Shown one piece after another: positions 14,252 to 22,616 of a stretch of DNA of 64,000 nt. Made by a program: the position numbers and the translations under genes. Origin of the DNA: Bacteroidota bacterium (GTDB lineage Bacteria > Bacteroidota > Bacteroidia > Bacteroidales > Dysgonomonadaceae); assembly GCA_023424395.1 (NCBI GenBank), contig JAFADY010000055.1, forward strand, positions 28,800 through 92,799, in the 5' to 3' direction. Below the pieces are notes generated by a model, which did not search any database, had not been told where the DNA came from, and saw nothing but the letters and a program-made list of their open reading frames with translations. Positions within the stretch are counted from its first letter, which is position 1; each line of letters opens with the position of its first letter.

Positions 14252-15376
14252 TTAAATTTTGACAAATATCCTCAACTTGTACATCAACCGCAAGATGAAG
14301 AACAAAATCAGGAAGTTGGCAAACGTGAGAATGGCCTGATAATAATCGCCCGTGTATTTTTCCAGCCCCCACAGAACCGAATGCGCTGCGCTACGGAAAT
14401 TGACTACCATTCCCAATGTATAAGCTACGATGGAATTCATTCCATAATATTTCAGCCACCGTACACCTTTTTTGCGACCTTTGTAATCGATCAGATAATA
14501 GAAAAGCGCCATTAACAGAAAACACCAGCCTCCGGACCAAAGCGTCATGCTCGCCGTCCATATTTTCTTGATGATCGGGGTTTGAAAACTTAACAGCCAT
14601 CCACCCAATAACAACGCCAACCCGATAATAAAAAGCATTCTGCTGTTCTTCAGTTTATCGGTTCCGTTTTTCATGATTTGTCCGGCAAAGACACCCAGCA
14701 TAGTGGTTACGCCAAAAACCATGCTCGTGAGCACCCACGTGTACCGATAGTTATCGGAAAAATGCCACGAACCGTGTTCGGTGTATGACACTCCGTCGCG
14801 AAGGCGTCCAAGCACTGCGCGATCTATTTGTTCGGCGATGTTTCCTTCGGGTGTGAAATCGCCGAAAAAGGTAAGGATAGCCCAATAGCCGATTAATAAT
14901 CCGGCTGTGGTAATGATCTGCCAGCGACGCGATAAATGCAACAGCAAAACCGCCGAAATAGCGTATCCCACAGCAATTGCCTGCAACGTATTTGTGTAAA
15001 CACGAATGGATTTGGGGTCGAAACTTAATAAATTTCCCTGAACAATAATTCCCAAAATAAAAAGGATGATGAAACGGCGGATGATCTTTTTGTAAATAGC
15101 CGATTTATTGGGATTGTATCTGTATTTCTCAAAAGCGAATGGCATGGCGGCTCCCACCATAAAAAGGAAGAGCGGCATGACCATATCCCAGGCGCTGAAC
15201 CCTTCCCACTGCACGTGATCGAATTGGTTCAGAAAGAACGAAAAAACGGGTACATCGGCCCAATGACGGGCAAAAGCGACAAAAACAGGTTGGAAGAAAA
15301 CCAACATAAACAGATCAAATCCACGGAGAATGTCGAGGGATTCGAGGCGATTTTTGGGGATGGAATGTGTATTCAT
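14252..15376 (-). CDS. DUF5009/HGSNAT-like membrane acyltransferase
   Basis: A 374-residue membrane protein with about ten hydrophobic helices. The N-terminal 'RLESLDILRGFDLFMLVF' is the hallmark of the heparan-alpha-glucosaminide N-acetyltransferase-like and DUF5009 families, which move acetyl groups from cytosolic acetyl-CoA to sugars across the membrane. 'WDMVMPLFLFMVGAAMPFAF' near residue 60 also fits. In Bacteroidales these genes often lie near glycan-use clusters, but no polysaccharide locus is visible here. The substrate is unknown. Confidence 0.85.
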   Translation of the reverse strand: MNTHSIPKNRLESLDILRGFDLFMLVFFQPVFVAFARHWADVPVFSFFLNQFDHVQWEGFSAWDMVMPLFLFMVGAAMPFAFEKYRYNPNKSAIYKKIIRRFIILFILGIIVQGNLLSFDPKSIRVYTNTLQAIAVGYAISAVLLLHLSRRWQIITTAGLLIGYWAILTFFGDFTPEGNIAEQIDRAVLGRLRDGVSYTEHGSWHFSDNYRYTWVLTSMVFGVTTMLGVFAGQIMKNGTDKLKNSRMLFIIGLALLLGGWLLSFQTPIIKKIWTASMTLWSGGWCFLLMALFYYLIDYKGRKKGVRWLKYYGMNSIVAYTLGMVVNFRSAAHSVLWGLEKYTGDYYQAILTFANFLILFFILRLMYKLRIFVKI

Positions 15377-15409
15377 TTTTTAATTGTAATTCAATGGATA
15401 TTCTATAGA

Positions 15410-15495
15410 TATTCAATTGTAATTCGATTGATTAGTTGAGATTTTCAACGCCACGACGAATAACGCGAACAACGCGAGCGAATCACAATTGAATA
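15410..15495. repeat. 86-bp inverted-repeat element, copy 1
   Basis: Ends are TATTCAATTGTAATTCG (15410-15426) and CGAATCACAATTGAATA (15479-15495), inverted repeats matching at 16 of 17. The core includes ACGAATAACGCGAACAACGC. A second copy with the same ends and core lies at 20683-20767. Both are in gaps upstream of minus-strand genes. Confidence 0.75.
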
Positions 15496-15517
15496 ACGCG
15501 CAGCGAATATCTTTTTT

Positions 15518-16945
15518 TCAGTATTTTATATTCTTAAACAACACCCTATTCTCCCTCGCTTCATTTAAACGAACAAGTATTGCTTCGCGACTGAGTTTGG
15601 AGAAATCTGTATCTTCGTTTCCAGTAATGAAATTGAGCAGCGCGTGCAGTTCTGCGTCAGAAAACTGCGACATAATCTCGTCGAACGGTTCTTTGGTCCC
15701 TATTTCGAACCGAATAAACGCCAACCGCGATTTAGCCGTGGGATAATCGGGCGCAATTTCCAATAATTCTTCCAGATAATTGGCTGCCTGTTCGTATTTT
15801 TCCTGCACCACGCTGATGTTTGCCAAACGGTCGAGAATATCTTCGTTTCCTTCCGAAATAAGCGCCGCTTTCATGTACGAAGTTTCCGCCTGCACAAAAT
15901 CTTCGGCGTAAAAGGCCAATTCACCCTCCAACATATAGTAATCCAGCGAGTCTTTTTCATCGTCAGGGATTTGCTCAAAAAGTTCTTTCGCTTTCTGCAA
16001 ATCACCTTTGTTGAGATACACGAATGCGCGCTTGGCGGTGATTCCTTTCGTACCAAAAATCGCTTCTTTTTTATCTACCAGCTTCATCATTTCGTCGTAT
16101 TCTTCCATAGCTTCGTACGCTTCGAGCAGCGAGTCGTAGACCGATTCGTCGTTGGGAGCCTGTTCAAGACATTGCTCAAAAATGCGGATGGCTTCTTCTA
16201 CATTATCGTTCAGATAAAGCGATAACGCTTTCATTTTTAATACAGAAGGATCGTTCTCGTTGATGGTGAGCGCAAAATCGAATGCATCGATGGCTTTGTC
16301 GTTTTCGCTACTCATTGAATACAGCTTCCCGATATTTACCCATCCGTCGAACGAATAAGGGTCGATATCAAGCAGCTTGTTGTTGTTCTCGATGGCTTTG
16401 TCAAAATCGCCCTTCATTTCGTAGGCATAGGACAAATCAATGAGTGCATCGGGATTTCCTTCATCTATTTTCATGCTCTCTTCGAGAAAGAAAATAGCGC
16501 GGTCGAACCGATCGACATCGTTGAGCAGAAAAGCTGTTTCCGTGATGAAAATATACAGATCGTTTACCGAAAGTTCTTGTTCGAGCGTGCTTTTAATGAT
16601 TTTCTCGGCTTCCTCGTAACGGTCGAGATGCAGCAAACTTTCGATTTTGAGTAACGGTAAGTCCACTTCGCCCTCATCGGAAATGTACTGAAGGTAATCC
16701 AGCGCTTCTTCGTACATTTCGGAATACACGAGCGCTTTGCCCCTCATCAGCATCAATTCTGAACTGCCGGGGTGCATCTTGAGACCTTCTTCAATCAGTA
16801 ATTCGGCCTCATCGTTATCGCCGATAGAATTATAGTACTCCGCCAAATTCGCGAACTCGTCGGCATCGAGGTACATTTTCTTGCCGAGTGCGCGCATTTG
16901 CTCGTACTTTTCTATTAAAGATGATATGTCAAGTTCTTCGTCCAT
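15518..16945 (-). CDS. Tetratricopeptide-repeat protein
   Basis: A 475-residue cytosolic protein built of about ten TPR units; clear units include 'AEYYNSIGDNDEAELLIEEG', 'LSYAYEMKGDFDKAIENN' and 'WVNIGKLYSMSSENDKAI'. It is very acidic. No signal peptide, membrane helix or enzymatic domain is visible. TPR arrays mediate protein contacts; the partner is unknown. It lies between the DUF5009 gene and glnS, 74 bases after the latter, and may be in the same transcript as glnS. Confidence 0.87.
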   Translation of the reverse strand: MDEELDISSLIEKYEQMRALGKKMYLDADEFANLAEYYNSIGDNDEAELLIEEGLKMHPGSSELMLMRGKALVYSEMYEEALDYLQYISDEGEVDLPLLKIESLLHLDRYEEAEKIIKSTLEQELSVNDLYIFITETAFLLNDVDRFDRAIFFLEESMKIDEGNPDALIDLSYAYEMKGDFDKAIENNNKLLDIDPYSFDGWVNIGKLYSMSSENDKAIDAFDFALTINENDPSVLKMKALSLYLNDNVEEAIRIFEQCLEQAPNDESVYDSLLEAYEAMEEYDEMMKLVDKKEAIFGTKGITAKRAFVYLNKGDLQKAKELFEQIPDDEKDSLDYYMLEGELAFYAEDFVQAETSYMKAALISEGNEDILDRLANISVVQEKYEQAANYLEELLEIAPDYPTAKSRLAFIRFEIGTKEPFDEIMSQFSDAELHALLNFITGNEDTDFSKLSREAILVRLNEARENRVLFKNIKY

Positions 16946-17019
16946 TCTTTAGGCGTTGGGCTTAGGGCAAAGAGGTTTGGGCAATGAAAGTTCAGTACTT
17001 TGCTCATCGCCCTACGCTC

Positions 17020-18714
17020 TTATCCGTTTTGTTTTTTCCACGAATCTTTGAGTGCAACCGTTCGGTTGAAAACGAGATTTTGGGGGGTTGATTCTTTGTC
17101 TACATTGAAATAGCCGATGCGTTGAAACTGAAAACTATCAAGCGGTTTGGCATTTTTCAAATATTCTTCTACTTTGCAGTTTTTCTTCACGATAAGCGAA
17201 TCGGGATTAAGCAGTTCACGGAAATCGGCATCTTTTTCGCCTGCAGGGTCTTCCACCATAAACAGGCGGTCGTACAGGCGTACTTCCGCATCGATGGCGT
17301 GCTGTGCCGACACCCAGTGAATGGTGCCTTTTACCTTTCGGTTGGCTTCGGGCATACCGCTTTTGGTTTGCGGGTCGTATTCGGCGTACACTTCGATAAC
17401 GTTACCGTCTTCGCCTTTTTTGCATCCGGTGCATTTTATGATGTATCCGTTTTTGAGGCGTACCTCGTTGCCGGGAGTAAGGCGGAAATATTTTCGGGGA
17501 GCGTCTTCCATAAAATCGTCGCGTTCAATCCAGAGTTCACGTGAGAATTTTATTTCGCGTGTGCCCATTGATTCGTCTTCGGGATTGTTCACGGCTTCCA
17601 TTTCTTCCACTTGATTTTGGGGATAATTGGTAAGTATGAGTTTTACCGGGTCGATAACGCCCGAAACGCGGATGGCTTTTTTGTTGAGGTCTTCGCGTAC
17701 GGCAAATTCGAGCAATGAAACATCAATCATTCCATCGTATTTGGTGTAGCCAATGCTGTCCACAAAATTGCGGATGGATTGCGGCGTATAGCCGCGGCGG
17801 CGCAAGCCGCCAAGCGTTGGCATACGAGGGTCATCCCATCCGGTAACGAGATTTTCCTGCACGAGTTGAAGCAGTTTTCGTTTGCTCATCATCGTGTAAG
17901 TCATATTCAAACGGTTAAATTCGGTTTGCCTCGGACGATAATCGCTGTCGGCTAATTGGTCGATAAACCAATCATAGAGCGGACGATGCACTTCAAACTC
18001 CAATGTGCAGAGCGAGTGTGTTACCCCTTCAAAGTAGTCGGACTGCCCGTGTGCGAAGTCGTACATCGGATAGGCTTTCCATTGCGTGCCGGTGCGGTGG
18101 TGCGGAATATGGATGACGCGATAGATAATTGGGTCGCGGAAGTGCATATTGCTCGATGCCATATCGATTTTGGCGCGCAATACCATTTTGCCTTCGGGTA
18201 TTTCGCCGCTGTTCATTTTGTGAAACAAGTCGAGAGACTCTTCTACAGGACGGTCGCGATACGGACTGTGTGTTCCTGCAACGGTGGGCGTACCTTTTTG
18301 CGTGGCTATCTCTTCTGCCGATTGTTCGTCGATATAGGCTTTGCCGTCTTTTATTAGTTGCACGGCAAAATCCCAAAGCTGCTGAAAATAGTCCGAAGCG
18401 TAGTACACGTTTCCCCACTGAAATCCAAGCCATTGAATGTCTTCCATAATGGAATCGACGTATTCCACGTCTTCTTTCACGGGATTGGTATCATCAAACC
18501 GAAGGTTACAAACACCGTTGTAATCTTCTGCAATGCCAAAATCCATACAGATGGCTTTGGCGTGTCCGATGTGCAGGTAGCCGTTGGGTTCGGGCGGGAA
18601 ACGGGTTTGTAGTTTTCCGTTGTTTTTACCTTCTCTTAAATCGTTTTCTACAATCTGCTCGATGAAATTGAGGGATTTTTTTGGTTCCTCAATGGTGGGA
18701 TTTTCTGTTTGCAT
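17020..18714 (-). CDS. glnS: Glutaminyl-tRNA synthetase
   Basis: A 564-residue class I synthetase that charges tRNA-Gln. The HIGH motif appears in 'PPEPNGYLHIGHAK' near residue 42 and the KMSKR-type motif in 'MMSKRKLLQLV' near 275. A C-terminal beta-barrel anticodon-binding half follows ('MGTREIKFSRELWIERDDF'). Length is typical. Presence of GlnRS means glutaminyl-tRNA can be made directly rather than only by the amidotransferase route. Confidence 0.97.
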   Translation of the reverse strand: MQTENPTIEEPKKSLNFIEQIVENDLREGKNNGKLQTRFPPEPNGYLHIGHAKAICMDFGIAEDYNGVCNLRFDDTNPVKEDVEYVDSIMEDIQWLGFQWGNVYYASDYFQQLWDFAVQLIKDGKAYIDEQSAEEIATQKGTPTVAGTHSPYRDRPVEESLDLFHKMNSGEIPEGKMVLRAKIDMASSNMHFRDPIIYRVIHIPHHRTGTQWKAYPMYDFAHGQSDYFEGVTHSLCTLEFEVHRPLYDWFIDQLADSDYRPRQTEFNRLNMTYTMMSKRKLLQLVQENLVTGWDDPRMPTLGGLRRRGYTPQSIRNFVDSIGYTKYDGMIDVSLLEFAVREDLNKKAIRVSGVIDPVKLILTNYPQNQVEEMEAVNNPEDESMGTREIKFSRELWIERDDFMEDAPRKYFRLTPGNEVRLKNGYIIKCTGCKKGEDGNVIEVYAEYDPQTKSGMPEANRKVKGTIHWVSAQHAIDAEVRLYDRLFMVEDPAGEKDADFRELLNPDSLIVKKNCKVEEYLKNAKPLDSFQFQRIGYFNVDKESTPQNLVFNRTVALKDSWKKQNG

Positions 18715-18735
18715 ATATCTTATTTCTTTATTTTT

Positions 18736-19554
18736 TCACTTCAATAATTTTCTATTTTCCACTTCACTCAACACACTCATTTGCTGAATAGCAATTTTGT
18801 TGAGCTTTATCAATCGTTCTTGTTGCGGCATCTCTTCGTTGATGAAAACCGCATTCAAATTCTCCATATTCGACAGGCAAATCAATTCGTTGATGGATGC
18901 ATAATCACGAATATTTCCTTTGAGCTCGGAATTTTCATCGCGCCATTGTTTTGCCGTTTTCCCAAATAATGCCATATTTAATACATCGGCTTCATTGGCA
19001 TAAACGATAGACGTTTGTTGTGGCGTAAGTTCTTCGGGAATCAAATTTTGTTTAATGGCATCGGTATGAATGCGATAGTTTATTTTTGCCAATTCCCGCT
19101 TTGCCGACCAACCGATTTGGGCTTGCTCTTCTTCTTTGAGGCGTTGAAACTCTTTTACAATATACAACTCAAACTCAACAGAAATCCAACTTGCAAATTT
19201 AAACGCAATATCCTTTTGCGCATAAGTGCCTCCACCACTTCCAGTTTTAGTAATTAGACCGATGGAATTCGTAATCTCAATCCAACGCGTAGGACTCATT
19301 GTGAATGAGTTGCTGCCTGCCTCTCTCAAAAGGGGGTCGAATTCGACCCCTTTAAAATTAGGGTTATTAAGTTGTTCCCAAAGCCCCATATATTCTAAGG
19401 TGTTCTTCAGCCTTAACCAATTTTTTACTACATCTTTCGGTTCAACGGGATTTTTTTGTTTGGCTATATCGGTCAAACTAATATAATCAATTCCATTTAG
19501 GGTGAGTGTCCTAATTGAAATTTCTTTGACTTTTAAGTTATTAATTTTTGCCAT
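18736..19554 (-). CDS. KilA-N domain protein
   Basis: A 272-residue protein with a KilA-N domain in its N-terminal half: 'DYISLTDIAKQKNP', 'LKNTLEYMGLWEQLNNP', 'SPTRWIEITNSIGLITK', and 'SGGGTYAQKDIAFKFASWIS'. KilA-N is a DNA-binding fold common in phages and also scattered through Bacteroidota chromosomes. The C-terminal part ('KINYRIHTDAIKQNLIPEEL') matches chromosomal members. It sits between two housekeeping genes, glnS and tsaD, with no phage genes nearby, so it looks like an isolated acquired gene or a settled chromosomal one. Confidence 0.88.
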   Translation of the reverse strand: MAKINNLKVKEISIRTLTLNGIDYISLTDIAKQKNPVEPKDVVKNWLRLKNTLEYMGLWEQLNNPNFKGVEFDPLLREAGSNSFTMSPTRWIEITNSIGLITKTGSGGGTYAQKDIAFKFASWISVEFELYIVKEFQRLKEEEQAQIGWSAKRELAKINYRIHTDAIKQNLIPEELTPQQTSIVYANEADVLNMALFGKTAKQWRDENSELKGNIRDYASINELICLSNMENLNAVFINEEMPQQERLIKLNKIAIQQMSVLSEVENRKLLK

Positions 19555-19607
19555 ATCAGTTATTGACTAAACCCCCTCATAAATATGGGGTTTAAAAAAA
19601 TTCTGCA

Positions 19608-20624
19608 TTAAATCTCCACCCTCGCATACGGCGCCACATCATATCCGCAAAACTCGCCTTTCAGATATTTATAATAGCCACTGATAGCCACCATGGCCGC
19701 ATTATCGGTTGTGTAGGCGAATTTGGGAATGTGAATTTTCCATCCGTAACGACGACTGTATTCCTCAAAAGCATTACGCAATCCCGAATTAGCCGACACT
19801 CCGCCGGCAACGGCAACTTCTTTTATTTTCAACTCTTTAGTGGCTCTGTACAACTTGTTCATCAAAATATCCACGATGGTTTTTTGTAACGCTGCGCAAA
19901 GGTCTTCCTTGTTTTTTTCGATGAAATCGGCATCGGTTTTCAACTCATCGCGCAAGAAATAGAGAAACGACGTTTTCAATCCGCTAAAGCTATAATCGTA
20001 ACCTGCAATGTTGGGCTTACTGAATTTAAATCGGTCGGGATTACCCATTTTTGCCAATTTATCTACTACCGGTCCACCCGGATAACCCAATCCCATCACT
20101 TTGGCGCACTTATCGAACGCTTCGCCTGCGGCGTCGTCGATGGTTTGACCGATGATTTCCATTTCGTCGTGCGATCTCACCAAAATGATCTGCGAATTTC
20201 CGCCCGAGACCAATAGGCACAAAAACGGAAATTTCGGCTGATTGTTGTCGTTTTCATCCTCCTTAATAAAGTGCGCCAACACGTGAGCCTGCAAATGATT
20301 CACATCAATCATCGGAATATTCAGCGCCGATGAAAAACCTTTGGCAAACGATGTTCCTACCAATAACGAACCCAACAATCCCGGCCCGCGCGTGAAAGCT
20401 ATTGCCGATAGTTCGCTCTTATCGATTCCTGCCTGTTTCAGCGCATCGTGTACTACGGGAATAATATTTTGTTGATGCGCACGCGATGCCAATTCGGGCA
20501 CAACGCCTCCATAGCGTTCGTGAACCGCCTGCGAGGCTATCACGTTCGATAAGATTACACCATCGCGGATAACTGCCGCCGATGTGTCGTCGCAAGATGA
20601 TTCTATGCCAAGAATTGTAATCAT
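19608..20624 (-). CDS. tsaD: tRNA N6-adenosine threonylcarbamoyltransferase
   Basis: A 338-residue TsaD/Kae1 protein that transfers threonylcarbamoyl from TC-AMP to A37 of ANN-decoding tRNAs, with TsaB and TsaE. Landmarks are 'ILGIESSCDDTSAA' at the start, the metal histidines in 'VNHLQAHVLAHF' near 110, and 'FPFLCLLVSGGNSQI' near 130. The ATG at 20624 gives the standard N-terminus. A 7-bp hairpin of CCCC/GGGG type and the second inverted-repeat element lie in its leader, and a -7 element is predicted at 20824-20817. Confidence 0.97.
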   Translation of the reverse strand: MITILGIESSCDDTSAAVIRDGVILSNVIASQAVHERYGGVVPELASRAHQQNIIPVVHDALKQAGIDKSELSAIAFTRGPGLLGSLLVGTSFAKGFSSALNIPMIDVNHLQAHVLAHFIKEDENDNNQPKFPFLCLLVSGGNSQIILVRSHDEMEIIGQTIDDAAGEAFDKCAKVMGLGYPGGPVVDKLAKMGNPDRFKFSKPNIAGYDYSFSGLKTSFLYFLRDELKTDADFIEKNKEDLCAALQKTIVDILMNKLYRATKELKIKEVAVAGGVSANSGLRNAFEEYSRRYGWKIHIPKFAYTTDNAAMVAISGYYKYLKGEFCGYDVAPYARVEI

Positions 20625-20637
20625 TAACCCCTTCCAA

Positions 20638-20655
20638 CTTCCCCTAAAGGGGAAG
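20638..20655. repeat. Hairpin CTTCCCC-TAAA-GGGGAAG in the tsaD leader
   Basis: A perfect 7-bp stem with TAAA loop, 14 bases before the tsaD ATG. On the plus strand it is followed by T-rich sequence, but no plus-strand gene precedes it, so it is not an obvious terminator. Confidence 0.55.
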
Positions 20656-20682
20656 GGTTTTTATTCAGTTGATATTCATTGG

Positions 20683-20767
20683 TATTCGGTTGTAATTAGT
20701 TGTGACGGGAATTAGTTCAACGACGCAACGAATAACGCGAGCAAAGCGATTGAATTACAACTGAATA
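20683..20767. repeat. 85-bp inverted-repeat element, copy 2
   Basis: Ends are TATTCGGTTGTAATT (20683-20697) and AATTACAACTGAATA (20753-20767), matching at 14 of 15 as inverted repeats. The core ACGAATAACGCGAGCAAAGC nearly equals that of copy 1 at 15410-15495. Confidence 0.72.
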
Positions 20768-20816
20768 ACGTTCCGATTCATTCGGAACAAATTACGGCTT
20801 GTAGCCGATAAAGTTA

Positions 20817-20824
20817 CAAAGATA
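20817..20824 (-). promoter_or_regulatory. Predicted -7 element for tsaD
   Basis: TATCTTTG on the minus strand, a full match to TAnnTTTG, about 190 bases before tsaD. The -33 match is weak. The resulting leader would contain the inverted-repeat element and the hairpin. Confidence 0.4.
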
Positions 20825-20939
20825 ACACAAAAAAGTGTTTCACAGATAACCAGTTCTTGCGAACAACAGATTGTGCGGAACAAACAATTCTTGCGTTTTG
20901 TATGTTATTATACTACAATCAATTCTAAATCCAATTTAT

Positions 20940-21107
20940 ATGAAATCGTATCAAGTAGTATTACTTTCCTTATTTTTAGTTCTTTTCAGTTCGTGCGAAG
21001 TGATTGCGGGAATTTTCGAAGCCGGCGTTTGGGTGGGCGTGTTAATCATCGTTGCCATCGTTGCACTAGTCGTGTGGCTGCTTCGCAGATTTACAGGAAG
21101 AAGATAA
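20940..21107 (+). CDS. Small lipoprotein with a C-terminal membrane helix
   Basis: A 55-residue protein starting at ATG 20940; the longer frame upstream has no start with better support. It begins with a short signal peptide and a lipobox ('LVLFSSC'), then 'EAGVWVGVLIIVAIVALVVWLLRRF', quoted here as EAGVWVGVLIIVAIVALVV plus a WLLRRF tail, a membrane helix with basic end. Short proteins of this form are frequent in Bacteroidota, sometimes given misleading enzyme names by transfer. It stands alone between tsaD and the outer-membrane barrel gene. No function is proposed. Confidence 0.7.
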   Translation: MKSYQVVLLSLFLVLFSSCEVIAGIFEAGVWVGVLIIVAIVALVVWLLRRFTGRR

Positions 21108-21123
21108 TCTCAGTTTCAACATA

Positions 21124-22497
21124 TCAAAGCGTTACATCTATCCTGACTTTCCCGAGCAACGCATCGGGATGGTCGCGGTAGGTGAATCGGTGAACATATT
21201 CCACGCGCAAAAGCCCAAGAATATTGGTTATTCCGATGGTTCCTTCCACGTAAGGCGCGGAACCGTATTCGAAAGCTCCCTGCGGGAATTGGTATAATCC
21301 ATTGCGTTGCATCGGATCATTTTTATCGCTTAGCCTGCCGTAAGAAGCACGAACGGTTAACAATTCCCTTATCTGTAATTTATTCAGAAACCCAACTTTT
21401 GAGAACAGCAAATCATCGCCCACGAAGGTGGCGCGCGCCGTGTAGATTTCGTCGGCCACAAATTCGAAAGCGTGATTTAAATGAAACGCCGTGTTTTCGA
21501 TCAAATGACGGTAACGCTGATTGTTGTAAGTGAGCAACGGAAAAGGCACAGAATTCCAAATTTTGGAAACTTCGCCTACGGCGTCGATGCGGCCGATGGT
21601 TCCGAGCACAAAGCGTTTCTGCGCCGAGAACTCCGTTCGGTGATACGAGACCTCTGAACCCAAAAAATCATTCAACCCGATGGTATGCGACAAGAATAAA
21701 ACAGGACTCTGCATTGTGGTTGACTTTTTACGGCGTTTGTACTGATCGTACTCCTCATCGAAAGCGTAACGCAAGGTTATTCCTACATCCGAAGTGATCA
21801 AATTTTCAACCGTCGCGGCCGCCTCTCCGGCGGTAATCGGTATAAAACTCAATCCTTCTGCGGGGTTCATTTCCGAACGTCGCACCCAAAGTGTGTATGC
21901 CAATGCGCCAAGCGTCTCTTTTTCGTAATTCAATTCGGTAAAGTTACGGTACAGCATAGCGTTTTTCGAACGGCTGTAAGTGATCAGCAACCGGTCGTTC
22001 AACGCGCGCGGATGCATCTCTCCGGGTGAATAGATGTCGTTTTCGTAAATAAGGCGTAGGTTGTTTTTTGGAAATTCCTCATCGTGATATACCGGATCGT
22101 TGAACGACCATGCCGCTTCGCCCCGATACTTGAATCTTTGATCGCGAAATCCGTAAGCCACATATCCCTTCACAAACAGATTTGGGTGCAGGCGCGTATT
22201 AGAGGCGATACCCGCTCTTAAACGAACTCCTTCTACAGGATTGTAAGTCGGGATGGTTTGCAGCCGACCGAAATCGAACTTGTTCGTTTCGGGATTTCCC
22301 AGCGGAACCCAATCGTCTATAATGACTTCCGCCGTTTTCCCCACAAACCGAAGCAACGGTTTTTCGCTGTTCTTCATTTTCTCGAAAGCTGAAGTGTTGG
22401 TTGTGGAATCATTTACTTTTGATTCATCTTCAGTAAGTTGAGAAAATGATCCAACACTAATGAAAAGCAAAAAAGAAAGCAATAAATATTTTCTCAT
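21124..22497 (-). CDS. DUF5686-like outer-membrane barrel protein, short form
   Basis: A 457-residue exported protein (signal 'MRKYLLLSFLLFISVGSFSQ') with the C-terminal barrel-like region of DUF5686 proteins: 'YNPVEGVRLRAGIASN', 'VKGYVAYGFRDQRFKYRGEA', 'LLRVEYVHRFTYRDHP'. Full DUF5686 proteins in Bacteroidota are usually about 800 residues with an N-terminal carboxypeptidase-regulatory-like domain, absent here. The mature N-terminus jumps directly into the pre-barrel part. The chain ends in 'VRIDVTL', suiting an outer-membrane strand. ATG 22497 is preferred over TTG 22506. I infer a complete short paralogue rather than a truncation since signal peptide and barrel join in one frame. Confidence 0.75.
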   Translation of the reverse strand: MRKYLLLSFLLFISVGSFSQLTEDESKVNDSTTNTSAFEKMKNSEKPLLRFVGKTAEVIIDDWVPLGNPETNKFDFGRLQTIPTYNPVEGVRLRAGIASNTRLHPNLFVKGYVAYGFRDQRFKYRGEAAWSFNDPVYHDEEFPKNNLRLIYENDIYSPGEMHPRALNDRLLITYSRSKNAMLYRNFTELNYEKETLGALAYTLWVRRSEMNPAEGLSFIPITAGEAAATVENLITSDVGITLRYAFDEEYDQYKRRKKSTTMQSPVLFLSHTIGLNDFLGSEVSYHRTEFSAQKRFVLGTIGRIDAVGEVSKIWNSVPFPLLTYNNQRYRHLIENTAFHLNHAFEFVADEIYTARATFVGDDLLFSKVGFLNKLQIRELLTVRASYGRLSDKNDPMQRNGLYQFPQGAFEYGSAPYVEGTIGITNILGLLRVEYVHRFTYRDHPDALLGKVRIDVTL

Positions 22498-22530
22498 AGG
22501 ATGCAAAATTTATTATGTTCGTTAGGGCTA

Positions 22531-22565
22531 AGAGTCAAGAGCAAAGAGCAAAGAGCAAAGAACAA
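22531..22565. repeat. Heptamer tandem repeat (AGAGCAA)
   Basis: Three perfect AGAGCAA units (22538-22558) with a degenerate unit on each side. It lies between the end of ettA and the start of the DUF5686-like gene. Confidence 0.85.
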
Positions 22566-22616
22566 AAAGACACAAACTTTAAACTGTTTATTGAGTACTG
22601 CCTACTGTCAACTGTT

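Noticed and set aside
18736..19554. KilA-N gene as a sign of a prophage
   Set aside because: No capsid, terminase, integrase or lysis gene is nearby; housekeeping genes lie on both sides.
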